Part shown: one piece after another, positions 18,402 to 26,166 of the stretch
Position numbering within the stretch: position 1 is the stretch's first letter
Layout: the number at the start of each line of letters is the position of its first letter
From: Gemmatimonadota bacterium
GTDB lineage: Bacteria; Gemmatimonadota; Gemmatimonadetes; Longimicrobiales; Gaopeijiaceae
DNA: 64,000 nt
Reading direction: 5' to 3'
Assembly (NCBI GenBank): GCA_026706635.1
Contig: JAPOYJ010000011.1
Coordinates: forward strand, 1 to 64,000
Program-made: the position numbers and the translations under genes
Notes under the pieces: model-generated
The model's database searches: none
What the model was told of the DNA's origin: nothing
Seen by the model: only the letters and a program-made list of their open reading frames with translations

Positions 18402-18768
18402 CATGCGCAGCTCCCTGGGTCCCGAGTTAGATGCCCTTCCGCCTCTCGTGGTCGCAGAGGTGGACGGTGCCGACGCGGAGACGGCCGGGCTTGCCGTCGG
18501 GCCGCGGCTTGCGGCGCACCCCGATGGCGACGGGGGTCGGCCGCGTCTTGCGGAAGGTGAGGCGACCGGTCCGGTACGCGCGGGTCTTGCGGAGGTTGTA
18601 GCTGTCGGACGAGGCGGGTGACCTAGCTAGTTCTCGTCCGTAATCTTGTAAGTCACTGTCATCATTGAAGTAGCGAAGCTACGAGGGGGCTAGTTTCGGG
18701 GCAATTCGGGTGCCAAAGAATTATTATTGGGGCGAAAAGGCGGTTCCGCAAGCCCCTGGAGGCCGTGA
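18402..18768. other. intergenic debris between membrane protein and IS remnant
   Basis: Apart from the integrase fragment on the minus strand, this gap holds an AT-richer patch around 18640-18735 (CCGTAATCTTGTAAGTCAC, and a run of A/T near 18718-18728) that may be the outer end of the following insertion sequence. I could not identify terminal inverted repeats with certainty. Confidence 0.4.
18427..18620 (-). pseudogene. integrase-type (DDE) transposase fragment
   Basis: The minus strand reads SDSYNLRKTRAYRTGRLTF, then KTRPTPVAIGVRRKPRPDGK, then PGRLRVGTVHLCDHERRKGI and stop. This matches the start of the integrase catalytic core in IS3/IS481-like transposases (family consensus ...RPDGRPGxLRVDTVHQGDxDGxKGVYHI). 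The first catalytic Asp of the family position (LRVDTVH) is Gly here, and the rest of the core is lost. About 64 residues remain. It borders the other transposase remnant at 18769. Confidence 0.6.
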
Positions 18769-19545
18769 ATGCGCGCGAAACGTGCTCCCCAGCGCAGTTT
18801 CTTCGACGTGGGATACCCCGACCATGAGATGGGACGCGCTCTGGAGCGGATCTCGACGCTCCTGGACGCGCATCCGGAGTTCCTGGACTGGATCGCGGCC
18901 GATGTCGACCGCGGGCGTCCCTCGAGGAGAGGCCGGGCCGGGTTGCCCTGCGAGGTGATCCTTCGATGCGGGATCCTGAAGCAGCTGTGGCAGGTGGACT
19001 ACCGGGATCTGGAGTTTGCACTGCTCGACTCGGCGTCGGCGAAGCACTTTGCCCGGGTGGATCCGTTGAGGCCCCCGAGGAAGTCCGCGCTGCAGAAGTG
19101 CATCGGGGCCGTTCGGGCCGAGGTGTGGGAGCGGATCAACCGGGTGCTGATGGAGGAGGCCCGAGGCGGCAAGGTCGAGGGGGGCCGGACGGTGCGCATC
19201 GATAGCACGGTGACGGAGACGCACATCCGCAAGCCGACCGACAGCCAGCTGCTCTGCGACGGGGTGCGGGTGCTCACCCGGCTCCTGGTTCATGCGCGCG
19301 ACGAGCTGGGAGCGGAGGCCTTCCCGTACCACAACCACCGCCGGGCGGCGAAGCGATGGGCGCTGATAGCATCGCGGAGGCGCGGGAAGCGGCGCGGCGC
19401 AGCGTACCGGGAGCTGCTGGGGATCGCGCGACGGACGCTCGGGTACTTGCACGGCGCGCTGGCGGTGGCCGGGGAGCGCGAGGTCGCGGCGCTGCGGGAC
19501 TGGCGGAAGCCACGATCGAGGTGGTGGTCAGCATGGCGATGCTGA
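18769..19545 (+). pseudogene. ISNCY/IS5-like transposase, 3' truncated
   Basis: The frame begins MRAKRAPQRSFFDVGYPDHE and shows the DUF772-type N-terminal domain (LPCEVILRCGILKQLWQVDY, DLEFALLDSASAKHFARV, KSALQKCIGAVRAEVWERIN), then the start of the DDE domain with the first Asp in TVRIDSTVTETHIRKPTDS. Intact members are about 430-450 residues; here similarity stops near residue 245 (RDWRKPR) where sequence of a secreted protein begins in another frame. The second and third catalytic residues are missing, so the element is dead. Confidence 0.75.
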
Positions 19546-20237
19546 ACGAGTCGATAACCCTCGAGGGAACCGTCCGGGTCGGGTCGCGCAACGGTGGCTG
19601 GGGGCTTCAGACGCAGAGCGCGACGCTGAAATACGTCGACCCCATCCCGGGAGTGGGAGAGCCCTGGGGCCGGTACACTGCGGACATCGAGAACCATCCG
19701 CTCCCGCCAATCCTGGACGGGGGCGGCCCCTGGGACGGCACCTACGCCATCGTCGCCGAGCCGTCTATCGGCCCTTCGGCGATGCACGCGCACAAGGACC
19801 TGCGCTATGACGGCAAGCCGTACGCGATCTACCCGTACCAGGACCAGGACTCGGTCGCCATAAGGACTTGCGGGGTGTCGGGCTCCCTCAACGTACACCA
19901 GCTCAACAACGCCTGCCGCAGGAGCACCCAGCTGGCCAACTTCAAGGCGCATGTCGAGGCGCACGAGCACTACCACCAGAACAGCCTCAACGCCTGCATC
20001 CGGTCCGTGAACGCCGGCAGGTTCAGGGCGCTCGAGTCCGTCACCGGCACTTACGGCGAGGTGGAACAGGAGCTGCAAAACCGATGGGTGAACAGCATCC
20101 AGCCGGACCTCATACAGGCCAGGAAGACCGCGCAAGGCTCCGTGTACGCGGACATCTGGCACTGGCGCGCGAACCGGAGATGGATGGACGGCGGGCCAAC
20201 CGTAGGCCACACCGGCACGAATGGCTGCACCGGCTGA
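19504..20237 (+). pseudogene. truncated secreted protein with HExxH motif, joined to IS
   Basis: The open frame runs into the transposase from the right; protein-like sequence begins at about EATIEVVVSMAMLNESITLE and continues through a beta-rich region to AHVEAHEHYHQNSLNACI, which contains HEHYH, an HExxH zinc-binding motif, followed by GTYGEVEQELQNRW. The N-terminus and signal peptide have been lost to the insertion or deletion. It may have been an exported metallopeptidase-like protein, but no family is recognised. A small exported protein is encoded 25 bases downstream. Confidence 0.5.
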
Positions 20238-20262
20238 GAACGAGAGAGAGAGGAGACAACCG

Positions 20263-21018
20263 ATGAAGATCCGAACGACGATGGCCGCCCTGGCGGCGCT
20301 GGCCTGGCTGCTGCAGGCGACCCCGGCTCGATCCCAGAGTCGACCCCAGGAGCCGCCGACGATCGAAGAGGCGATCGAGGAGCTCGAGCAGGAGCAGCAC
20401 GGCGGGTACTGGCCGCACCGCCCCGCCGTCTACATCCTCCGTCAGGTCGTGTCCGGATGGGGCGATCCCTATCCGCGCCCGGCGGCCGAGCTCGACGCCT
20501 TCGCCGACAGGCTGGCCGCGATCGTGGCCGACGCCACGCTTCCAGACCATGTGCGGCGCAACGCCAGGAACGCCCTGAGGGGTGCCGCGGACCTCAAGAC
20601 TGGACCCGGCGTTCAAGGCACGCCCTACCCGCGCGGCTTCGATCTGCTGGTGCAGGTGTTCGAGGGCGGCTACGACGATGCGCTGTACTCGATCTGGCTG
20701 GCCGATTCGGTGCGCGGCCGTGCCTACCTGCAGGACGTTTTCGAGCGGCTCGATCCGCCGCCGATGTGCGGCAAGAGGCTCGACAGCAGCCGCGAGGAGT
20801 GGGCCCGCCCGGATCCGCCGGAATGCGCTGGCAAGTCCGACATCGCATACCATCTGACGACATGGTGCCGGGCGGGGCGCACTCTGTTCAGAGAGGTGGT
20901 GGCAGCGGCCAGGGAGTTTGACGACGGGTGGTTGGGGGGCGCCGGGGACGCGCACTCGGCCGTGCCCGAAGGGCTGCCGGAGCACATCGAGGACTGGTAC
21001 CGGCGCTGCTCGTCCTGA
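20263..21018 (+). CDS. exported hypothetical protein
   Basis: 251 residues. A clear signal peptide (MKIRTTMAALAALAWLLQATPARS) is cleaved after ARSQS. The mature part is helical: it begins with an acidic segment (TIEEAIEELEQEQHGG) and has a few Cys (MCGKR, PPECAGK, TTWCRAG, YRRCSS) that could form disulfides. The start is supported by AGAGAGAGGAG at ribosome-site distance; an in-frame ATG at 20221 overlaps the previous gene. I do not recognise the family. Its position 25 bases after the truncated HExxH gene suggests they were one operon. Confidence 0.6.
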   Translation: MKIRTTMAALAALAWLLQATPARSQSRPQEPPTIEEAIEELEQEQHGGYWPHRPAVYILRQVVSGWGDPYPRPAAELDAFADRLAAIVADATLPDHVRRNARNALRGAADLKTGPGVQGTPYPRGFDLLVQVFEGGYDDALYSIWLADSVRGRAYLQDVFERLDPPPMCGKRLDSSREEWARPDPPECAGKSDIAYHLTTWCRAGRTLFREVVAAAREFDDGWLGGAGDAHSAVPEGLPEHIEDWYRRCSS

Positions 21019-21430
21019 CGCTCACGGCGATCTGCCCTCGGGAGAGACGATTTCGGGCCGATTCTGGCTGAATCCAAGGCCCATAGAGCGACGGAGAGCG
21101 CGTAACGCGACCTCTTCAGCAGCCCGGACAGTTTCTTTCGGGTGGACCGGAAGGCCATTTCAGCCGTCACAGGCGCGAACTCGGGCGGCAAACGCCCAAA
21201 ACCGGTTTTCCGCACAACCCGGGCCGCTTGTGCCCCACCTCCACCACGCAAAAACGACTCTCCCCGAGAACCCTTTTGTCCACAGGCTGCTAGGAGAGAC
21301 GGCTTGACGGTTGTCGGACCGGCGACAGCCTTTTAGAGTGCGTGCGTGTCGGCCATCGGTGGAAGACGCTGGCAGTCCGTCGGCGGTCTCGCGCGATCGC
21401 CGGGAGCTGCCTGCAAGGAGACGTGACCCT
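21019..21430. other. intergenic region with decayed MITE ends
   Basis: A MITE right end (TTTGTCCACAGGCTGCTA, about 21273-21290) and, further right, a decayed left end (GGCAGTCCGTCGGCGGTCTC, then GCGCGATC, from about 21371) are present in the order right-then-left, so they come from two insertions or a rearranged one. A ribosome-site-like AAGGAG at 21415-21420 belongs to the next gene. No convincing gene is seen in the rest. Confidence 0.5.
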
Positions 21431-21988
21431 CTGAAGACAATCAACGCCCTGGGGCTTGCGGGCAGCCTGCGCGTCGGCTCCGTCAACCGGACGCTCCTGC
21501 GAGCAGCTGTCCGAGCCGGCGAGCCGCGCGTTCGTGTCAGGACCTTCGATCTGGCGTCGGTTCCCCTCTACAACGGGGACATCGAGGCCCAGGGAGACCC
21601 GTCGCCAGTGGCGGAGCTCAAGGAGGCAGTGCGCGACGCCCACCTGGTGATCCTCGCGACCCCCGAGTACAACGCGGGGCTGCCGGGTGTGATGAAGAAC
21701 GCCGTCGACTGGGTCTCGCGGCCCCCCAGACCCAACGCCTGGGAGGGCAGGCCGGTCGCGGTGATGGGCGCGACGCCGGGCGGGTTCGGCACGGCCCTCG
21801 CCCAGCTCCAGCTGCGCAGCGCCCTCGCGCACGTCGGCGCGCTGGTAATGCCGCTGCCGCGTTTCGGGGTCTCCCAGGCGCACAGGGCCTTTGCGGAGGA
21901 CGGGTCGCTCGCCGATCCGGCGACCGCCGAGCGGCTGGAGCACTTCCTCGGGAGCGCCGCGGCCTGGGCGGCGCGTCTGGCCGGATAG
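21431..21988 (+). CDS. NAD(P)H-dependent FMN reductase (ChrR/YieF-type)
   Basis: About 185 residues with the flavodoxin-like FMN_red fold: GLAGSLRVGSVNRTLLRAA (phosphate-binding GSxRxxSxNxxL), LYNGDIEAQGDP, the ATPEYNAGLPGVMKNAVDW motif that contacts FMN, and MGATPGGFGTALAQ. Members reduce quinones, chromate or flavins in the cytosol. No ATG, GTG or TTG is available at the expected place; a CTG at 21431 lies 10 bases after AAGGAG and gives the family N-terminus, so I propose a CTG start. The stop TAG is followed by CAGCCGGGTG, reminiscent of the MITE end. Monocistronic as far as seen. Confidence 0.8.
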   Translation: MKTINALGLAGSLRVGSVNRTLLRAAVRAGEPRVRVRTFDLASVPLYNGDIEAQGDPSPVAELKEAVRDAHLVILATPEYNAGLPGVMKNAVDWVSRPPRPNAWEGRPVAVMGATPGGFGTALAQLQLRSALAHVGALVMPLPRFGVSQAHRAFAEDGSLADPATAERLEHFLGSAAAWAARLAG

Positions 21989-22263
21989 CAGCCGGGTGTC
22001 GTCAGAAGACGCCGCAGCACTTCGCGGTCGCCGGTGGCCCAGGAGGCCGGAGCCACTCCCCGGCAGCCACTCGCAGGTGGGTGGCGGCGCCTCAGCTTGC
22101 AGCCACCCGCGTATTGGCGATCTTGTTACGGTTGCGTGACGATTTCTCGCTGTGAGACCGCGCATCTCGCGCGGCGTCGGGTCGGAGCCGCCGACCCTCA
22201 TCGGAACCGGGCGGGCATGGAGTCCTGCCCGGTCGTACCACAGAACCAGGGAGAAGCCTACCA

Positions 22264-25020
22264 ATGAGGACAATCAGCGCAGCCGTCGTCGCGCTGCTCG
22301 CCACAGCGCCGCTATCGGCGCAGCAGCCGGGTGCCGTCAGGGGTTCGGTCACATCGGAGGGCGTGGGCGTCGAGGGGGCCGCCGTGGTGCTAACCCACAC
22401 CGAGACAGGGGCCCAGTACGGGGGTCTCTCGCAGGCGGGCGGGCGCTACGCCATCCCCCGGGTGCCGGCGGGCTCGTACCAGGCCGAGGCCCAGATGATC
22501 GGGCTGGCGGGCGAGAGCCAGAGCGTCGTGATCGCCTCCGGCCGGACGGTGACCCTCTCCTTCGCAATGACGCCTTCGGCGCTGGTGCTCGGCGGGATCG
22601 AGGTGCTGGCCGAGAAGTCCGAGGCGCTCACCACCCCGGCGGCCTTCACGACCGTCACCAAGGCCAGGATTCGGGGCCAGCTCGGCTCGCGTGATCTGCC
22701 GCTCGTGCTGAATCTGGCCCCGTCGGTCTACTCGACGGTCACTGGCGGCGGCGCCGGCGATGCGCGGATCAATGTGCGCGGCTTCAACCAGCGCAACACC
22801 GCCGTCATGATCAACGGCGTGCCAGTCAACGACATGGAGAACGGCTGGGTCTACTGGTCCAACTGGGACGGACTGGGCGACGCCGCGACGAGCATTCAGC
22901 TGCAGCGCGGCATGAGCGCCATAAACCTGGCCACCCCGTCGATCGGGGGCACCCTGAATGTGATCACCGACCCCAGCCGCAGGGAGCCCGGCTACAACCT
23001 CAAGCAGGAGTTCGGCAGCGGCAACTTCCGCAAGACGACGATGACGGCCTCGACGGGGCCGGTGGGCGACTTCGCCCTCACCGCCTCTGCGGTGCGCAAG
23101 ACGGGCGACGGAATCATCGACGGCACCTGGACGGACGCCTGGGCGTACTACGTCGCCTCGCAGTACAAGCTGAGCGACGGCAATCGTCTGGAGCTCTACG
23201 CGGTCGGCGCGCCGCAACGGCACGGCCAGAACCTGTACCGGCTCAACATCGCCACCCTGGACAGCGAATTCGCCGCCTCCATGCCGGACTACGACCCGGC
23301 CGCGCTCGACCGCTTCACGGAGGCTGGCCGCTACTGGAGCCCCAACGTCGGCGGGGTCGATCCCAGCTACTCGGGGCGCCAGTTCACGAGCACGGGTCCC
23401 GGGGCCGGCACCTTCAGTCGCTTCGACCGCAGCTTCCTCAACGAGCGGGAGAACTACTTCCACAAACCCCAGGTGAACCTCAACTGGCACTACCGCCTGG
23501 GCGAGGGGCTCACCGCCCACTCGGTCGCCTACTACTCGGGCGGCAGAGGCGGCGGAACCGGCCGCTACGGTTCGTGGAGGTGGGACGACACCTACAGGAC
23601 ACGCTCCCCGGACTGGAACGCCACAATCGAACGCAATCGGAACAGCGACGCTGGCTCAGTCGGCATTCTGCGGAACTCGGTCAACAACCAGAACACGGTG
23701 GGGCTGGTCACCCGACTCCGGAGGGAGTTCGAGGGCGACCTCAGGGCCGAGCTCGGGATCGACTGGCGCACCGCCACGATCGAGCACTACCGCGAGGTGC
23801 GCGACCTCCTCGGCGGCACTCACTTCAACGATTGCTCGCGCGGGTGCAGCTCCGACTTCTGGAGCCAGGAGGAGGGCGAGAATCGAGGCCTCGGCGACAA
23901 GATCCACTACCACAACGAGAATGACGTCAACTGGATCGGCCTGCATGTGCAGGCGGAGAAGTCCACTCCCGAGGGCTCGCTCTACGGGATGGCGGGGTGG
24001 TCGATGAGCGCGTATCACTTCACCGATTTCTTCACCCAGAGTCTAGCTCCGCGCGACGCGGGTGCAGCGATGCAGCTGAGCAGCGGAACGCTGACGGGAT
24101 TTCAGGTCAAGGGCGGCGTGGTTCGGAACGCCACCCCCGAGTGGTCGGTATACGGCAACGCCGGCTATGTCTCCAAAATCCCGATCTTCGATGGGGTGAT
24201 CGATGACGTCAACGGACTCCTCGTGGAGAATTCCTCTAACGAGACCTTCGCCTCCTTCGAGGCTGGCGCACGATTCAGATCTTTGAACCGGAAGCTGTCG
24301 CTCGATGCCAACGTGTATCTCACGCAGTGGAACGATCGCACCGGCAGGCAGTTTGCGTCCGACTTCTTCGGCCAGGACATGGACGCGGTGGTCCGGCTGC
24401 TCGGGATGGACGCCCGGCACATGGGACTGGAGGCCGAGGCGGCGTATCAGCCGGCAGACTACGTGCGGATAGACGCGGCGCTCTCCTACGGCGACTGGAA
24501 GCACACCGACAATATCACCGGCAGCTTCACGACCGAAGAAGCAGACAGCACCATCAACTACAACTTCTATGTCGACGGCCTATACGTCGGCGACGCACCC
24601 CAGATGCAGCTGGCCTACGCGCTGTCGGTATTTCCGCCCGGCGGGCTCTACGCGCAGCTTGTAGGTAGAAGCTACGGCAAGCACTACGCCAACTGGGACC
24701 CCTTCTCGCGCACCGTCGAACGCGAGCTAGGAGTTCAGTCATGGCGCGCACCGGGCTACACCGTCTTCGACTTCCACGCTTCGTACAAGCTCTCTGACGA
24801 GATGGCCGCGCCCTTCGGGGGCAAGGTCAAGCTCTTCATGCACAGCTTCAACATCCTCAACTCGGTCTACATCCAGGACGCGATCGACAACTCCAGATTC
24901 AACGGGTACTGGGATGAAGCCGAGGCGCAAGCACGCCGTCTGAGCCACCAGGCCGACGACGCCGAGGTCTTCCTGGGCTACCCGCGCTCCTTCAACTTCG
25001 GTTTCCAGATCTATCACTAG
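22264..25020 (+). CDS. TonB-dependent outer-membrane receptor with carboxypeptidase-regulatory-like domain
   Basis: 918 residues. Signal peptide MRTISAAVVALLATAPLSAQ, then a CarboxypepD_reg-like domain (~22-105: VRGSVTSEGVGVEGAAVVLT), a plug domain (~115-240: RDLPLVLNLAPSVYSTVTGG, INVRGFNQRNTAVMINGVPV) and a long beta-barrel ending FNFGFQIYH with an aromatic-rich last strand. This architecture is that of SusC/CirA-like receptors importing oligomers, siderophores or peptides with TonB energy. No SusD-like partner gene follows. The ATG is preceded by GGGAGAAGCC. Its TAG stop is the first triplet of a MITE copy. Ligand unknown. Confidence 0.88.
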   Translation: MRTISAAVVALLATAPLSAQQPGAVRGSVTSEGVGVEGAAVVLTHTETGAQYGGLSQAGGRYAIPRVPAGSYQAEAQMIGLAGESQSVVIASGRTVTLSFAMTPSALVLGGIEVLAEKSEALTTPAAFTTVTKARIRGQLGSRDLPLVLNLAPSVYSTVTGGGAGDARINVRGFNQRNTAVMINGVPVNDMENGWVYWSNWDGLGDAATSIQLQRGMSAINLATPSIGGTLNVITDPSRREPGYNLKQEFGSGNFRKTTMTASTGPVGDFALTASAVRKTGDGIIDGTWTDAWAYYVASQYKLSDGNRLELYAVGAPQRHGQNLYRLNIATLDSEFAASMPDYDPAALDRFTEAGRYWSPNVGGVDPSYSGRQFTSTGPGAGTFSRFDRSFLNERENYFHKPQVNLNWHYRLGEGLTAHSVAYYSGGRGGGTGRYGSWRWDDTYRTRSPDWNATIERNRNSDAGSVGILRNSVNNQNTVGLVTRLRREFEGDLRAELGIDWRTATIEHYREVRDLLGGTHFNDCSRGCSSDFWSQEEGENRGLGDKIHYHNENDVNWIGLHVQAEKSTPEGSLYGMAGWSMSAYHFTDFFTQSLAPRDAGAAMQLSSGTLTGFQVKGGVVRNATPEWSVYGNAGYVSKIPIFDGVIDDVNGLLVENSSNETFASFEAGARFRSLNRKLSLDANVYLTQWNDRTGRQFASDFFGQDMDAVVRLLGMDARHMGLEAEAAYQPADYVRIDAALSYGDWKHTDNITGSFTTEEADSTINYNFYVDGLYVGDAPQMQLAYALSVFPPGGLYAQLVGRSYGKHYANWDPFSRTVERELGVQSWRAPGYTVFDFHASYKLSDEMAAPFGGKVKLFMHSFNILNSVYIQDAIDNSRFNGYWDEAEAQARRLSHQADDAEVFLGYPRSFNFGFQIYH

Positions 25021-25151
25021 CAGTCCGTGGATAATCGCGCGCGAGCAGCGAAGCGGCGAAGCGCTATTGGTCCGGGAGCAACACCGAGCGAAGCGGTCCA
25101 GCGTGGATGCAGCGCTGCTCCTGCCGTGGGAGGTTTGTCCACAGGCTGCTA
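25018..25151 (+). mobile_element. MITE-like repeat, copy B
   Basis: It starts TAGCAGTCCGTGGATAATC and ends TTTGTCCACAGGCTGCTA; both terminal repeats are intact. The left arm of the internal hairpin is deleted, leaving GCGCTATTGGTCC, followed by the conserved block with GCGAAGCGGTCCAGCG and GGATGCAGCGCTGCTC. The opening TAG is the stop codon of the TonB receptor. Confidence 0.8.
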
Positions 25152-25234
25152 GGAGGGCGGGGCGGGGCTCCGTCACACTCTGGAAGCGGGTCGCAGGTGA
25201 CATGACGACGGTTTGCTAACTAGTAGATTACACG

Positions 25235-26056
25235 ATGGCGAGCACCTTCGGCGTCTACCTCAGGCTGGGCTTCGACCACCTGCTCGACCTGCGGGGCTAC
25301 GACCACATCCTCTTCCTCGCGGTACTCTGCGCTGCGTATTCGCTCGCTCGCTGGCGCGAGCTCCTGATCCTCGTGACGGCCTTCACCGTCGGGCACTCGC
25401 TCTCGCTGGCGGCCGCCACCCTCGGACTGGTGCGCATAGGGAGCGGCCTAGTGGAGTTCCTGATCCCCATGACGATCATAGCCACCGCGGTGACCAACCT
25501 GGCCGGGCTTAGCAGTCCGTGGATAATCTCGCGCGAGCACCGAGAGGGGCGCTGCGCCAGCGGTCCGTGGACGGGCCCGGACGAGCACCGAGACCGGCGA
25601 AGCGCCCCGCTGGCAAGGCGCTCCGCAGCGCGAATAGCAGCGTTATTCGTGCAAGAAGAAACGCAGAGCGAAGCGGTCCAGCGCGGATGCAGCGCGCCTC
25701 GAATGCCGGGGGAGGTTTGTCCACGGGCTGCTAGCCGACGCGGCCGGGGGACCGGAGGGTGGAGCGCCCCCCGCGTGCGCTACGGCCTGGCGCTCCTCTT
25801 CGGGGTGGTGCACGGGCTGGGCTTCGCGACCTTCCTGCGTCTGGCGCTCGGTGCCGAGCGGAGCATCTGGCTCCCCCTGCTCTCATTCAACATCGGTCTG
25901 GAGCTGGCCCAGATAGTGGCAGCCGCGGGAGTGCTGGCGATCGGCCTCGCGGCCACGCGAATCCCCGGAGTCGGGGAGCGTCTCTGGACCGCCGTTCTGT
26001 CGGCGGCGGCCGGGAGCGTGGCTCTCCTCATGGCCGCCGGGCGGTTTCCCCCTTGA
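25235..26056 (+). CDS. HupE/UreJ-type membrane protein carrying an in-frame MITE insertion
   Basis: 273 residues, of which about 75 are MITE-derived. Residues 1-92 match the first half of HupE/UreJ_2 proteins (FDHLLDLRGYDHILFLAVL, WRELLILVTAFTVGHSLSLA, FLIPMTIIATAVTNLAGL) and residues ~172-273 the second half (VRYGLALLFGVVHGLGFATF, LLSFNIGLELAQIVAAAGVL). In between, SSPWIISREHREGRCASG and onward is the translated MITE. HupE/UreJ proteins are small Ni2+/Co2+ permeases with His/Asp-rich helices (GYDH, GHSL, VHGLGF are present). The insertion falls in the loop between helices 4 and 5 and leaves no stop codon, so the protein could still be made; whether it works is unknown. Confidence 0.8.
   Translation: MASTFGVYLRLGFDHLLDLRGYDHILFLAVLCAAYSLARWRELLILVTAFTVGHSLSLAAATLGLVRIGSGLVEFLIPMTIIATAVTNLAGLSSPWIISREHREGRCASGPWTGPDEHRDRRSAPLARRSAARIAALFVQEETQSEAVQRGCSAPRMPGEVCPRAASRRGRGTGGWSAPRVRYGLALLFGVVHGLGFATFLRLALGAERSIWLPLLSFNIGLELAQIVAAAGVLAIGLAATRIPGVGERLWTAVLSAAAGSVALLMAAGRFPP
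25510..25733 (+). mobile_element. MITE-like repeat, copy C (full length, inside hupE-like gene)
   Basis: The best full-length copy, 224 bp. Left end TAGCAGTCCGTGGATAATC, CTCGCGCGAG palindrome, GGCAAGGCGC block, hairpin GCGCGAATAGC/AGC/GTTATTCGTGC, then ACGCAGAGCGAAGCGGTCC and GCGGATGCAGCGCG, right end TTTGTCCACGGGCTGCTA. It interrupts the hupE-like frame without adding a stop. Confidence 0.85.
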
Positions 26057-26166
26057 ACATCGGGCCCTCGGATTGCACGTTCTCAGCTGACCGAAGTGCA
26101 GGCAGTGGACGCCTGTCGCCCCAACCACCAGACACCAGCAGGCCACGCGCCAGAGGATAGCAAGAC

